From: Halomonas eurihalina
Lineage (GTDB): Bacteria; Pseudomonadota; Gammaproteobacteria; Pseudomonadales; Halomonadaceae
DNA length: 64,000 nt
Assembly: GCF_008274785.1 (NCBI RefSeq)
Contig: NZ_VTPU01000003.1
Location: forward strand, 1 to 64,000
Direction: 5' to 3'
Of this stretch, positions 6,583 to 15,889 are shown piece by piece. The notes beneath the pieces were generated by a model. The model made no database searches. It had not been told where the DNA came from and saw nothing but the letters and a program-made list of their open reading frames with translations. Made by a program: the position numbers and the translations under genes. Each line of letters starts with the position of its first letter. Within the stretch, counting starts at the first letter, position 1.

Positions 6583-8496
6583 ATGTCACACCAATCAAGT
6601 TTGATCGCGGACGACATCGAAGCTTATCTCAAGGAGCATGAGAACAAGGATCTGCTTCGTTTTATTACCTGTGGCAGCGTCGATGACGGTAAATCGACGC
6701 TGATCGGGCGGTTGCTGCACGATTCCAAGATGATCTATGAGGATCAGTTGGCGGCGATTACCCAGGCTTCCAAAACCAGCGGGACCACCGGCGAGGAGGT
6801 GGATCTGGCGCTGCTGGTGGATGGCCTGCAGTCGGAGCGGGAGCAGGGCATCACCATCGATGTCGCTTACCGCTTCTTCTCGACCGACAAGCGCAAGTTC
6901 ATCATCGCCGATACCCCGGGACACGAGCAGTACACGCGCAACATGGCGACCGGGGCATCCACGGCGAGCCTGGCGATAATCCTGGTCGATGCGCGCCATG
7001 GCGTGCAGACCCAGACCCGCCGGCACAGCTTCATCGCCGATCTGCTGGGTATCCAGCACCTGGTGGTGGCGATCAACAAGATGGACCTGGTCGACTACTC
7101 CGAGGAGCGCTACAACGAGATCGTCGAGCAGTATCAGGACATCGCCGAGAAGCTGAACGCTCCGGACATCCACTTCGTGCCGATGTCGGCACTGAAGGGC
7201 GACAACGTGGTCAACAAGAGCGAGACGATGTCCTGGTACAAAGGACCGGCGATGCTCGAACTGCTCGAGACCGTCGAGATCCGCCACGACCAGAACCTGC
7301 GCGACCTGCGCCTGCCGGTGCAGTACGTCAACCGTCCCAACCTGGATTTCCGGGGCTATTGCGGCACTCTGGCCGCTGGGGTGATGCAACCCGGCCAGGC
7401 CATCCGCGCCTTGCCTTCCGGCAAGACCTCCAAGGTTGAGCGTATCGTCACCTGGGACGGCGATCTCGATGCCGCCTACCCGGGGCAGGCAATCACCGTG
7501 ACCCTGGAAGACGAGATCGACATCTCGCGTGGTGACTGGATCGTCGCCGAAGATGCCCAGGTGCCGCTGGCGACCAGCTTCGAGGCGGATATCGTCTGGA
7601 TGCATGAAAAGGCGCTCGAGCCTGGCAAGCTGTATGACCTCAAGCTGGCCACTCGCGACATGGCCGGCAAGGTGACAGCCATCGACTACCAGGTCGACGT
7701 CAATACCCTGGAGCATCGCCACGCCGATCATCTCGACCTCAACGCCATCGCGCGTTGCCAGGTGGAATTGACCGCGCCGGTTCCGGTTGACGACTACCGT
7801 ACCAGCCCGGGCACCGGCAACTTCATCATCATCGACCGGCTGTCCAACATCACCGTGGGCGTCGGCATGATTCACCGGCCGCTGGAGAGCGAGCTGCCCT
7901 ACGAGTTCCGCGAGCACGACAGCAAGGCCAACGTGGTGTGGAACCGCACCAGCGTCACCCAGGCCATGCGTGAGCAGATCAACGGCCATGCGGGCAAGTG
8001 CGTCTGGTTCACCGGCTACTCCGGCTCCGGCAAATCGACCCTGGCCAACGCGCTGGAAGTCGAGCTCAACCGCCGTGGCTATCACACCATGCTGCTCGAT
8101 GGTGACAATATCCGTCATGGTCTGTGCAAGGACCTGGATATGGGCGAGGGCGACCGCGCCGAAAACATCCGCCGGGTGGGCGAGGTGGCGCGCCTGTTCG
8201 CCGAAGCTGGCGTGATCGTGATCACTGCCTTCATTTCACCGTTCCGCGCCAACCGTGATGCGGCCCGCGAGCTGTTCGACGAGGGCGACTTTATCGAAGT
8301 TCATGTCGACACCCCGCTGGATATCTGCGAGCAGCGCGATCCCAAGGGCCTTTATCAGAAGGCACGTGAAGGCAGGATCCAGGACTTCACGGGAATCAAC
8401 AGTCCCTACGAAGTGCCGAGCAACGCCGAGGTGACGGTCAACACGGAAGCCATGAGCCAGCAGGATATCCTGACCCGTCTGCTCAAGGAGCTTTAA
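6583..8496 (+). CDS. cysNC: Bifunctional CysN/CysC: sulfate adenylyltransferase GTPase subunit and APS kinase
   Basis: The 637-residue fusion makes PAPS. The CysN part (about 1-455) is an EF-Tu-like GTPase with [30 protein letters not shown] and NKMDLVDY, and drives APS formation with CysD. The CysC part (about 460-637) is an APS kinase with P-loop [14 protein letters not shown] (about 475-488), DGDNIRHGL and [13 protein letters not shown] 6583 is chosen because translation upstream only reads the heptamer array of element D. The array ends 15 bases before the start codon, so it may affect translation. A fused APS kinase is needed both for assimilation and for sulfotransfer; the capsule context favours supply of PAPS to sulfotransferases. 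Confidence 0.96.
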   Translation: MSHQSSLIADDIEAYLKEHENKDLLRFITCGSVDDGKSTLIGRLLHDSKMIYEDQLAAITQASKTSGTTGEEVDLALLVDGLQSEREQGITIDVAYRFFSTDKRKFIIADTPGHEQYTRNMATGASTASLAIILVDARHGVQTQTRRHSFIADLLGIQHLVVAINKMDLVDYSEERYNEIVEQYQDIAEKLNAPDIHFVPMSALKGDNVVNKSETMSWYKGPAMLELLETVEIRHDQNLRDLRLPVQYVNRPNLDFRGYCGTLAAGVMQPGQAIRALPSGKTSKVERIVTWDGDLDAAYPGQAITVTLEDEIDISRGDWIVAEDAQVPLATSFEADIVWMHEKALEPGKLYDLKLATRDMAGKVTAIDYQVDVNTLEHRHADHLDLNAIARCQVELTAPVPVDDYRTSPGTGNFIIIDRLSNITVGVGMIHRPLESELPYEFREHDSKANVVWNRTSVTQAMREQINGHAGKCVWFTGYSGSGKSTLANALEVELNRRGYHTMLLDGDNIRHGLCKDLDMGEGDRAENIRRVGEVARLFAEAGVIVITAFISPFRANRDAARELFDEGDFIEVHVDTPLDICEQRDPKGLYQKAREGRIQDFTGINSPYEVPSNAEVTVNTEAMSQQDILTRLLKEL

Positions 8497-8571
8497 CGCA
8501 TTACCTGTACGGCGTGCGGGTATGCGGTTGCCTGGTGGCCGCCGACCTTACATCATGACAAACCGTCGCAA

Positions 8572-8596
8572 GAGCCGGCCCGGATGGTGCCGGCTC
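8572..8596 (+). other. GC-rich hairpin between cysNC and the capsule-export genes
   Basis: GAGCCGGC (8572-8579) and GCCGGCTC (8589-8596) form a perfect 8-bp stem with a 9-base loop. There is no T-run, so intrinsic termination is doubtful. It could be a partial attenuator between the sulfate-activation genes and the export genes. Confidence 0.4.
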
Positions 8597-8639
8597 ACAG
8601 GACGGCGACTGCCATGCCGATATTGCAAGGGAAACCAAT

Positions 8640-9080
8640 ATGGAAAAACGACAACTCAGTGGCATGTTCCGCCTGGGGGCGACATCACGCCCCAGGGGGC
8701 GCCGCCATGCATCCGCGATGCTGGCGGCACTCGCCGTGACCTTGTCGGGCTGTGCCATGCAGCAGGCTCAGAACCCCTCTGGCTCGGTCATTGACGGCCC
8801 GACGCAAGGTACCCAACTGGACGCCAATCTGAATGGCTTTCTCAGCCAGGCAGGCCCCGGCGCCACGACCGTGCTGCAGGACAGCCCCTGGGGTGGCAGC
8901 GTCGAGGTAATGGCGGACTCGAAGTATTACGCGGCGAGTGGTCGTGAATGCCGGCAACTGCAGATCATGCAACTGCAGGGCAGCAATGTGCGCTCAGCGG
9001 TGGCCTGCAAAACGTTGGATGGCAGCTGGGTCTCGCAGCGGCTGGTAACGCAAACCCAGGCAGGGAGAATGAGCCGGTGA
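8640..9080 (+). CDS. Lipoprotein at the head of the capsule-export genes
   Basis: A 146-residue protein with an arginine-rich n-region, a hydrophobic stretch and the lipobox LSGC (Cys about residue 38), so it should be lipid-anchored, probably in the outer membrane. The C-terminal part SPWGGSVEVMADSKYYAASG, then CRQLQIMQL and ACKTLDGSWV, resembles the short beta-rich domain of DVU3141/17-kDa surface-antigen-like lipoproteins found beside polysaccharide loci. The start has AAGGGA 7 bases upstream. Its stop overlaps the GTG of kpsD, so the two are translationally coupled. The exact role is not known; help in outer-membrane export or surface retention is an inference. Confidence 0.75.
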   Translation: MEKRQLSGMFRLGATSRPRGRRHASAMLAALAVTLSGCAMQQAQNPSGSVIDGPTQGTQLDANLNGFLSQAGPGATTVLQDSPWGGSVEVMADSKYYAASGRECRQLQIMQLQGSNVRSAVACKTLDGSWVSQRLVTQTQAGRMSR

Positions 9081-10855
9081 TCAATCGCGATATTTCGACA
9101 CTGAGTGCTCTGCTGGTGGCGGGCTTGCTGTTGCTGCCCGGCTCGGCCAATGCCCAGAGCTTCCTGCAGTCGAGCACAGGGCTCTCGGGTCAACAACAGA
9201 GCGAGGAACAGTCTCGTCAGTCTCAATCTCAGTCGGCACAGAGTGGTGGTCAGAGCAGCAATGTCGATGCCTCTCCCCGTGCCAACTGGCAGAGCGCCAA
9301 CTATGGCCCGGTGGTCAAGCCCAACGACTATGGGATGGAGGCTAATCCACCCAAGGCTGAAATGGACAAGCTGGATCCGTTCGGAGCCAACCTCTTCGAA
9401 GGGGGCTTCCGCGGCACCATGGCGGATGGCTTGAACGCCAGTTACAAGATCAAGCCCGGTGACCAGGTAACGCTACGCGCCTGGGGCGCCGTGGAGCTCG
9501 ACCAGACCATACCGGTGGATGCCCAGGGCAATGTTTACATTCCCTCGATCGGCCCGGTGCAGGTGCAGGGGATGAATAGCCAGCAACTGGATGCCACCGT
9601 TCGCTCCGCTATTCAGGAGGTCTTTCCCCAGGACGTGCAGGTATACACCAACCTGCAAGGCGTCCAGCCGGTCGGGGTATTCGTGACCGGTTATGTCGAT
9701 AGCCCGGGGCGTTACGCCGGCACACCCTCCGACTCGGTACTCTATTTCCTCGATCAGGCCGGGGGCATCGACAAGGATCTCGGCAGTTACCGCCAGATCC
9801 GGGTGGAGCGCGACGGCCGTACCGTCGCCAATGTCGACCTGTACGATTTCCTGCTCGACGGTGACATCCAGCGCCCGCAATTCAAGGATGGCGATACCAT
9901 CGTGGTCGAGGAACGCGGCCCGGCAATCGCCGTGACCGGGGATGTGAAGCGCGAGTATCGCTATGAACTGCAAGGTCAGCAGCTCAGCGGTGGCGACGTG
10001 CAGCAACTCGCCCGCTTGAATAGTGGTGTTTCGCATGTGCTGCTGCGTGGTGATCGCAGCGACGGCCCGATGGCCGAGTACTTCCCGCTCGATGAGTTTG
10101 GCAGCCAGACTGTACAGAGCGGCGATGAAGTGCTGTTCAGTGCCGACAAGCGTGCCGAGACCATCGTGGTCGAAATCGAGGGCAGCTTCTACGGCCCATC
10201 CCGTTACGCCTTGCCACGCAACGCACGGCTTGGCGAGCTCCTCGATGCGGTCGGTGTACCTGAGGAGATGACCAGCGTTCACGATATCTCTATCCTGCGC
10301 GAAGGCGTCGCCAAGCAGCAGGAAGAGGCACTCGAAAAGAGCCTGCAGCGTTTGCAGACGACCTATCTAGGCTATCCGGCTCGTACCGCGGAAGAGGGCA
10401 AGATCCAGGTACAGCAGGCCGAGTTGATCGAGCGCTTCGTGCAGAAGGCCTCGAAGGTCGAGCCCACCGGCCAGCTGGTCGTGGCTCGCGGGAATAGCGG
10501 TATCGCCGATGTACGCCTGCAGGATGGCGACGTGGTCAAGATTCCCGAAACCAACGATGCCGTGCTGCTCAGTGGCGAGGTCACCATGCCGCAGGCAGTG
10601 GTCTACACGCCGGGCATGTCCGTCGAGGATTACATCGAGCAGGCGGGTGGCTTTACGCCGCGTGCCAACGACGATGAAATCCTGGTGGCGCATCGCAATG
10701 GTGCCGTCATCCCGGCCGATGATGCGAGGCTGCGTGCTGGCGACGAGATCATCGTGCTGCCGAGGGCGCCGACCAGCAATCTCGAGCTTGCCAAGTCGAT
10801 CACGCAGATCCTCTATCAGGTCGCCGTGGCCACCAAGGTCGCGCTCGATCTCTGA
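9077..10855 (+). CDS. kpsD: Capsular polysaccharide export protein KpsD
   Basis: Periplasmic/outer-membrane polysaccharide export protein of the Wza/KpsD class, which carries capsule across the periplasm and outer membrane. The 592-residue product has a signal peptide (LSALLVAGLLLLPGSANAQS), a glutamine- and serine-rich linker (residues about 27-75), a Poly_export domain beginning near YKIKPGDQVTLRAWGAVELD and several SLBB-type beta-grasp repeats (for example VFVTGYVDSPGRYAGTPSDS). GTG 9077 overlaps the stop of the preceding lipoprotein, has GGGAG 9 bases upstream and gives a proper signal peptide; a farther upstream ATG would read through the lipoprotein gene. It forms one unit with kpsM, kpsT and kpsE. 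Confidence 0.93.
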   Translation: MINRDISTLSALLVAGLLLLPGSANAQSFLQSSTGLSGQQQSEEQSRQSQSQSAQSGGQSSNVDASPRANWQSANYGPVVKPNDYGMEANPPKAEMDKLDPFGANLFEGGFRGTMADGLNASYKIKPGDQVTLRAWGAVELDQTIPVDAQGNVYIPSIGPVQVQGMNSQQLDATVRSAIQEVFPQDVQVYTNLQGVQPVGVFVTGYVDSPGRYAGTPSDSVLYFLDQAGGIDKDLGSYRQIRVERDGRTVANVDLYDFLLDGDIQRPQFKDGDTIVVEERGPAIAVTGDVKREYRYELQGQQLSGGDVQQLARLNSGVSHVLLRGDRSDGPMAEYFPLDEFGSQTVQSGDEVLFSADKRAETIVVEIEGSFYGPSRYALPRNARLGELLDAVGVPEEMTSVHDISILREGVAKQQEEALEKSLQRLQTTYLGYPARTAEEGKIQVQQAELIERFVQKASKVEPTGQLVVARGNSGIADVRLQDGDVVKIPETNDAVLLSGEVTMPQAVVYTPGMSVEDYIEQAGGFTPRANDDEILVAHRNGAVIPADDARLRAGDEIIVLPRAPTSNLELAKSITQILYQVAVATKVALDL

Positions 10856-10917
10856 CCTGAGCACCGAGTGGTGGGGTAATGAAACTCGCTCCATCACTCG
10901 CTCGCAAGGAAGGTTTT

Positions 10918-11730
10918 ATGCTGAGCATATTTACTCGCGGGCCTAATGAAGGGCGTTCTTCATGGGATGTGACGCGTAGCGTCTGGTACGCCATGTTCAT
11001 GCGCGAGGCCATCTCGCGCACTATGTCAGACCGACTCGGCTGGTTCTGGATGATTGCCGAACCGGCGGCAATGACATTGATCATGGTAGCAATACGCACG
11101 CAAATAAAAGGGGGGCGCTTGATCCCCGGGGCAGAGTTCATTCCCTGGTTAATTACCGGGTTGATGGGTTTTTATCTGGTGCGAGAAGGCATGATGCGTG
11201 GATTGGGAGCGGTGGACTCCAATCAGGCATTGTTTGCCTATCGCCAGGTACAACCGGTGGACCCAGTACTGACGCGCAATTTCCTTGAGGGTATGCTGCG
11301 TACCTTCATCTTCCTGCTGTTTATTGCAGGCTGTTTGATGCTTGGTATCGATATGAACCCGGATGATGCCCTGCTGGCCATGTTCGGTTGGTTTTCGCTC
11401 TGGTGCTTGGGGCTGGGAGCGGGGCTGGTCGTCTCAGTACTGGGGTCGCTAGTGGAGGAGATTGGCAAGATCATCAAAATGATTAATATGCCGTTGCTGA
11501 TTCTTTCTGGGGTGATCTTTCCTATCAATCATTTGCCACACAGCATTCTCGAGTACCTGATGTATAACCCCATTATTCATGGTCTTGAAACGCTGCGTTA
11601 TGGCTTCTTCAACAGCTACCATGTCGTACATGGCACCAGTATATTATATCTCTGGTTCTTTACGTTCAGTCTGTTGGCTCTAGGTTTACTTCTCCATATT
11701 ACCTTCAAAGAAAAGCTGAAAGCACGCTGA
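10918..11730 (+). CDS. kpsM: Capsule ABC transporter permease KpsM
   Basis: ABC-2 type inner-membrane permease of 270 residues that, with KpsT, moves lipid-linked capsule into the periplasm. The amphipathic N-terminus with MFMREAISRTMSDRLGWFW is diagnostic for the KpsM/CtrC/BexB group, followed by about six membrane segments and the C-terminal NHLPHSILEYLMYNPIIHG. ATG 10918 is chosen for AAGGAAGG five bases upstream; ATG 10879 would add an unconserved 13-residue tail. It begins 62 bases after kpsD. Confidence 0.95.
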   Translation: MLSIFTRGPNEGRSSWDVTRSVWYAMFMREAISRTMSDRLGWFWMIAEPAAMTLIMVAIRTQIKGGRLIPGAEFIPWLITGLMGFYLVREGMMRGLGAVDSNQALFAYRQVQPVDPVLTRNFLEGMLRTFIFLLFIAGCLMLGIDMNPDDALLAMFGWFSLWCLGLGAGLVVSVLGSLVEEIGKIIKMINMPLLILSGVIFPINHLPHSILEYLMYNPIIHGLETLRYGFFNSYHVVHGTSILYLWFFTFSLLALGLLLHITFKEKLKAR

Positions 11731-11781
11731 GAAGCATAATGTTGTATTCTTGGCGGAAACGTTGTTGCCATTAAGAGAGCC

Positions 11782-12837
11782 ATGATCGAAATCAACGGAT
11801 TATACAAGCGTTACCATAACCACCACGGTAGCGATTGGGTGCTCAGGGATATCAACCTGACCATCCCCAAGGGGGTCAGTGTCGGGCTGGTGGGACGCAA
11901 TGGTGCCGGCAAGTCGACCCTGTTGCGTTTGATCGCCGGTATGGATATGCCCGAGCGGGGCAGTATCCATCGTGGCTGTCGGGTCTCATGGCCCATCGGA
12001 CTCTCTGGTGGTTTTCAGGGCTCGATGACCGGGCGTCAGAACGTCAAGTTCGTGGCCCGAGTACACGGTGGCAGGCAGAACGTGGAAGACATTATCGAAC
12101 GCGTTCGGGACTTCGCTGAGATTGGCGAAGCCTTCGATGAACCCATCAAGACCTACTCCTCGGGCATGCGTGCCCGCTTGAACTTTGGCCTCTCCCTGGC
12201 CTTTGACTTCGATGTTTACCTTTCTGACGAAGCGACCTCGGTGGGGGATCGGGCCTTCAAGGCCAAGGCCTCCAAGGCCTTTAAGGATAAAGTTGGTCAG
12301 GCTAGCCTGATTATGGTTTCCCATGGTGAAGGAATGCTGAAGCAGCTTTGCCAGGCGGGTGTCTACCTGCAGAATGGTCGAGCGACCTGGTATGACGATG
12401 TCAAGGATGCCATTGCTGCCTACCATGCCGAAACGGACGAAGCTCGCAAGCAGCGTGGCGAGCAGGTCGGCCAAGTGGCATCGGGAAAGTCCCAACAACG
12501 GCCTGGAACGGCTCAAAACGAGCTGGCTTTGCAACAGGGCAAGACCAAGAAACCATCGGAAGCTCAGCAGGCACAGACTGATACATCAACGCAAGAAAGT
12601 GAAACACGAGAGGAGCTCGAGAGTCTCGTTGCCAGGCGCCGTGCTGATTTTGAGGTTGCCAAGTCGGCCTTTGAGCATGCCAAGGCCATGCAGTTAGTGG
12701 AAATGGATCTCAAGCCCTATCAGCGTCGATTCCGAAAAGCACGCAATCAACTTCAGCAGGCACAGGAGCGGCTGGATAGCAGCTCCGCAGCTGAGGATGC
12801 TGGAGACAATTCCCATCCAGGATCAAATCACAGCTGA
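11782..12837 (+). CDS. kpsT: Capsule ABC transporter ATPase KpsT with C-terminal extension
   Basis: ATPase that powers capsule export with KpsM. Walker A is GRNGAGKSTLL (about residues 38-48), the signature is YSSGMRARLNFG (about 131), and Walker B is DVYLSDEATSVGD (about 150). Usual KpsT proteins end near residue 220; this one has 351. The extra part is charged and glutamine-rich (about 225-280), then probably a coiled coil (about 270-335: ELESLVARRRADFEVAKSAF). The extra domain does not resemble the Wzm/Wzt carbohydrate-binding domain, which is beta-rich. A role in contacting KpsE or a cytoplasmic synthase complex is a guess. Confidence 0.93.
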   Translation: MIEINGLYKRYHNHHGSDWVLRDINLTIPKGVSVGLVGRNGAGKSTLLRLIAGMDMPERGSIHRGCRVSWPIGLSGGFQGSMTGRQNVKFVARVHGGRQNVEDIIERVRDFAEIGEAFDEPIKTYSSGMRARLNFGLSLAFDFDVYLSDEATSVGDRAFKAKASKAFKDKVGQASLIMVSHGEGMLKQLCQAGVYLQNGRATWYDDVKDAIAAYHAETDEARKQRGEQVGQVASGKSQQRPGTAQNELALQQGKTKKPSEAQQAQTDTSTQESETREELESLVARRRADFEVAKSAFEHAKAMQLVEMDLKPYQRRFRKARNQLQQAQERLDSSSAAEDAGDNSHPGSNHS

Positions 12838-12893
12838 TACATTGGCATGTCAACCTTGTCGCCATTCAAGTCACACAATGGACGTACCTTTTC

Positions 12894-13976
12894 ATGACCC
12901 GGTTTATTAAATCCCAGCCCCATTGGGCGCTTACCCTGTTTGCCATTGTTCTGGTGTCGTTCTACTGGTTCGTATGGGCAGAGGACCGCTACGTTTCGCG
13001 AGCCACAGTTGTGCTGGAAAGCCCTCAGATCGCCCAGCCGGATGTCAGCTTTTCTGCGTTACTCACTGGCACCTCCAATAGCGCCGACTTGTTACTGCTT
13101 CGCGAGTATCTGCTCTCTGTCGATATGCTTAAGCAAGTCCAGAATCAGCTGGATTTTCGCGCCCACTACAGCCAGCACGGTGATTATTTTGCTCGGCTTA
13201 ATGATGCCAATGTGCCGATCGAGACCTTGCATGAATACTACCAGAAACGTGTCAGTGTAGAGATGGATGAGTATTCCGGTGTTCTGGATATTCAAGTGCA
13301 AGCTTATACGGATAAATTTGCCCATCAGATGGTGCAATTGCTGCTTGATGCTGGTGAACGCCACATGAACAACATGGGGCAGCGTCTCGCGGAAGAGCAG
13401 GTGGGCTTTCTGGAAAGCCAGCTCCAACGCCTTAGTGACCGACTGAGCGAGGCGCGTGCCAACCTGCTGGAGTTCCAGAATCGTGAAGGATTGGTGGCAC
13501 CAGAACAGACTGTGGAAAGCATCAACCAGGTGGTTGCCACGCTCGAAGGCAACCTGGCCCAGCTCAAGGCCCAGCGCCAGGCCCTCTCCAGCTATCAGAG
13601 CAATCGTTCGTCTGAAATGCAGCGTGTACAAAGCCAAATCGAAGCCATGCGTGAGCAAATTCAGGAACAGCGCGACCGCCTCGCCCAGGCCACCGGCGAA
13701 TCGCTTAATCGTGTTTCTTCCGAATACAAGACGCTGGAGCTGCAAGCCCAGTTCGCTCAGGAAACCTATTCAAGCGCGCTCTCCGCACTGGAGAACACTC
13801 GACTGGAAGCGGCCCGCAAGCTCAAGCAGGTAAGCGTGCTACAGAGCCCATTGATGCCAGAATATGCCACCAAGCCGGATAGGCTCTACAACAGCACCGT
13901 TTTCGCCCTGATCGCTATCTTTCTTGCCTTCATCCTCAGCATGCTGGTCCTGATCATCAAGGAGCACAGGGATTGA
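12894..13976 (+). CDS. kpsE: Capsule export inner-membrane protein KpsE
   Basis: Polysaccharide co-polymerase-3 type protein of 360 residues that links the KpsMT transporter to KpsD. One membrane segment near each end (about 12-30 and 330-352) encloses a periplasmic domain with long coiled coils (about 155-290). The region before the second membrane segment, VSVLQSPLMPEYATKPDRLY, contains the conserved proline-rich element of Wzz/KpsE proteins. Starts at ATG 12894, 56 bases after kpsT. Confidence 0.92.
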   Translation: MTRFIKSQPHWALTLFAIVLVSFYWFVWAEDRYVSRATVVLESPQIAQPDVSFSALLTGTSNSADLLLLREYLLSVDMLKQVQNQLDFRAHYSQHGDYFARLNDANVPIETLHEYYQKRVSVEMDEYSGVLDIQVQAYTDKFAHQMVQLLLDAGERHMNNMGQRLAEEQVGFLESQLQRLSDRLSEARANLLEFQNREGLVAPEQTVESINQVVATLEGNLAQLKAQRQALSSYQSNRSSEMQRVQSQIEAMREQIQEQRDRLAQATGESLNRVSSEYKTLELQAQFAQETYSSALSALENTRLEAARKLKQVSVLQSPLMPEYATKPDRLYNSTVFALIAIFLAFILSMLVLIIKEHRD

Positions 13977-14028
13977 TGGCCCTATCAGTCATGCAAATCA
14001 TGGGCGGCGTTATGGATGGGCGTGCAAT

Positions 14029-14051
14029 AAGGGGGTAGATGGTACCCCCTT
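14029..14051 (+). other. Perfect hairpin between kpsE and the first glycosyltransferase
   Basis: AAGGGGGTA and TACCCCCTT form a perfect 9-bp stem with loop GATGG. It lies between the conserved export genes and the strain-specific biosynthesis genes. No T-run follows. It might act as an attenuator or RNA-processing site that sets the ratio of the two parts of the operon. Confidence 0.45.
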
Positions 14052-14114
14052 GCATGGGCTATACCTACTCGATGTGCGCTAACGTCCGCTATAGACCAAG
14101 AGGGTGGGAATATA

Positions 14115-15065
14115 GTGAAGGATGCCGTATCAATGGAGCATGAGCAGGGCACAGCCGCATCTATCATTATCCCCCTGCGGGCTCAGGAGATTGAGCAGCG
14201 GGAGATACTGCGCTTGAACCGGCTGCTGGAGACGATTCCCGCCGGTTTTGAAGTCATCATCGTGGACGATGGCTCGGAGCCAGTGGTGCGGCAGCATATT
14301 CGCCATATTGTGCAGCAGAGAACCTTGCAAGGGCAGGTCGTCCGGGGGATCTATCTACGCACCCGGCATCGGCGCTTTTCCCTGGCAAGGGCACGAAACC
14401 GGGGAGCTCGTGTTGCCAGGTCTCCTGTGGTTATCTTTCATGATGTCGACTTCCTGGCCTTGACCGATGTGTATTGGCGACTACTGGCTCATATTCGTGA
14501 AGTGGAACTGGCCACGCGCCCGGAACGTTTTTTCTGTGTGCCTGTGGCATTTCTGACAGAAGAAGGGACCGAGCACTTCCTTGAGAATTTTGAAGCCAGT
14601 CAAGAAGCTTGGTGTTTTCGTAAACGTCAGAATCATCCTCATGAGCGAATGAATTTCCTGGTCCAGGGTAGCTCATGCATTGTCACCAATCGGGACGACT
14701 TGCTAGCCATGGGAGGCCACGATGAGGGCTTCAAGGGACATGGCGCGGAGGATTTCGAGCTACTGCATCGGCTCTCCTGTTTGTACCCGATAGCCCCGCG
14801 CCCTCCCGAGTACACTCGCAATATGGGGAGTGGCCCGATCACCGAGTATCGAGGTTTTCGTGCCTATTTTGCACTTTACGGTGAGGAGTGCCGGCAGGAG
14901 GGATGTACCCTAGTACATCTCTGGCATCCCAAGCGTACCGAAAAGGGCTACTATCGTCACAAGCAGAACTTCAAACGATTGCAGATGGTAATGGACAAGA
15001 GTACGACGAGCACTTATGGCAGCAGGCCTCAAATCGATCCGAGAAAATTGCTGGAAGCCCATTAA
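14115..15065 (+). CDS. Family 2 glycosyltransferase with GalNAc/chondroitin-synthase-like C-terminus
   Basis: A 316-residue GT-A enzyme. The nucleotide-binding start is ASIIIPLRAQE with VIIVDDGSEPVV (about 45-56). ARARNRGARVARSPVVIFHDVDFLAL (read in two parts, about 93-118) contains the DxD metal site. MGGHDEGFKGHGAEDFELL (about 200) is the acceptor/catalytic-base motif seen in polypeptide-GalNAc transferases and chondroitin-type polymerases. GTG 14115 is used; ATG 14133 is a possible alternative. The stop overlaps the next start (TAATG). It probably adds a hexosamine or hexuronic acid to the capsule repeat. Confidence 0.85.
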   Translation: MKDAVSMEHEQGTAASIIIPLRAQEIEQREILRLNRLLETIPAGFEVIIVDDGSEPVVRQHIRHIVQQRTLQGQVVRGIYLRTRHRRFSLARARNRGARVARSPVVIFHDVDFLALTDVYWRLLAHIREVELATRPERFFCVPVAFLTEEGTEHFLENFEASQEAWCFRKRQNHPHERMNFLVQGSSCIVTNRDDLLAMGGHDEGFKGHGAEDFELLHRLSCLYPIAPRPPEYTRNMGSGPITEYRGFRAYFALYGEECRQEGCTLVHLWHPKRTEKGYYRHKQNFKRLQMVMDKSTTSTYGSRPQIDPRKLLEAH

Positions 15066-15886
15066 TGTCCGGTAATACTCTCGTGACGGTCACCTTTATC
15101 ATTCTTTGCCACGATAGTGCGGAACGGGTCACTTCCTTGGTAAGGCTGCTTTTGCAGGAAGACCCTGAATGCCGCGTAATTGTTCATCTGGACAAAAAGT
15201 CGCCGAAAACGACCTTCAAGAAGCTCATCCTGGCATTGGACGATGAACCGCGTTGTTATTTGATGCGTAATCGAGTGCGTTGCGGGTGGGGCCAGTGGGG
15301 GTTGGTGGAAGCTCCTTTGCTTGCCTTACGACATGCTCTCAGCCAGGAGGTAGTATCGGACTATTTTTATCTCATGAGCGAATACTGCCGACCTGTACGT
15401 CCGTTAAGTGAACTTAGGGAGTTTTTGACAGCTCATCAGGGAGCGAATTTTATTGAGTGCGAGACCAGTGATTGGATAAAAGGTGGGATTCGTGAGGACC
15501 GTTACCTTTATCGCCACTATTTAGACAAGAGAAAGCATCCAAAGCTACACCGCTGGATGTATCGTGCGCAAAAAAAATTAGGGTTGAAACGTCAAGAACC
15601 TATATCTTTTGAGGTTCGTTTTGGAAGCCAGTGGTGGTGTGTTAAAAAAGAAAGCATACAAAATGCGTTTTATGAAATTGAAAGTAACTCTGAGTATAAT
15701 CGATTAAGAACCGCATGGATCCCAGATGAATGTTATTTTCAGTCATTACTTAAAAAAGTATCCTCTGATGATGAAATTTATCCTATTTTAACCTTTTGTC
15801 CTTTTGATAATAAGGGGAAGCCAGAGCTCCTCGTTGAAGAGTCTTCTGTTCCATTGAGGTTTTTTTTTGCTAGAAAGTATCCATGA
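15065..15886 (+). CDS. Core-2/I-branching (GT14-like) glycosyltransferase
   Basis: A 273-residue member of the beta-1,6-GlcNAc-transferase/xylosyltransferase-like family. FIILCHDSAERV starts the fold; RCGWGQWGLVEAPLLALRHA, YFYLMSEYCRPVRP, FGSQWWCVKKESI and the catalytic-region WIPDECYFQ follow in family order. It is paralogous to the N-terminal 270 residues of the protein at 23697. ATG 15065 shares a base with the previous stop codon (TAATG). Base composition falls sharply inside the gene, the last half being AT-rich, which marks the left edge of an imported segment. It ends beside an IS30 remnant. Confidence 0.87.
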   Translation: MSGNTLVTVTFIILCHDSAERVTSLVRLLLQEDPECRVIVHLDKKSPKTTFKKLILALDDEPRCYLMRNRVRCGWGQWGLVEAPLLALRHALSQEVVSDYFYLMSEYCRPVRPLSELREFLTAHQGANFIECETSDWIKGGIREDRYLYRHYLDKRKHPKLHRWMYRAQKKLGLKRQEPISFEVRFGSQWWCVKKESIQNAFYEIESNSEYNRLRTAWIPDECYFQSLLKKVSSDDEIYPILTFCPFDNKGKPELLVEESSVPLRFFFARKYP

Positions 15887-15889
15887 ATA

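Noticed and set aside
6595-8118. Long minus-strand frame opposite cysNC
   Set aside because: Shadow of a certain gene; no family features.
8948-9076. Longer N-terminus for KpsD
   Set aside because: It would be read in another frame of the lipoprotein gene and would bury the signal peptide.
14029-14051. Hairpin after kpsE as an intrinsic terminator
   Set aside because: Perfect stem but no T-run, and genes on the same strand continue; kept only as a possible attenuator.
14888-15064. Longer N-terminus for the GT14-like gene at 15065
   Set aside because: It lies within the upstream glycosyltransferase gene; TAATG coupling at 15065 fits better.
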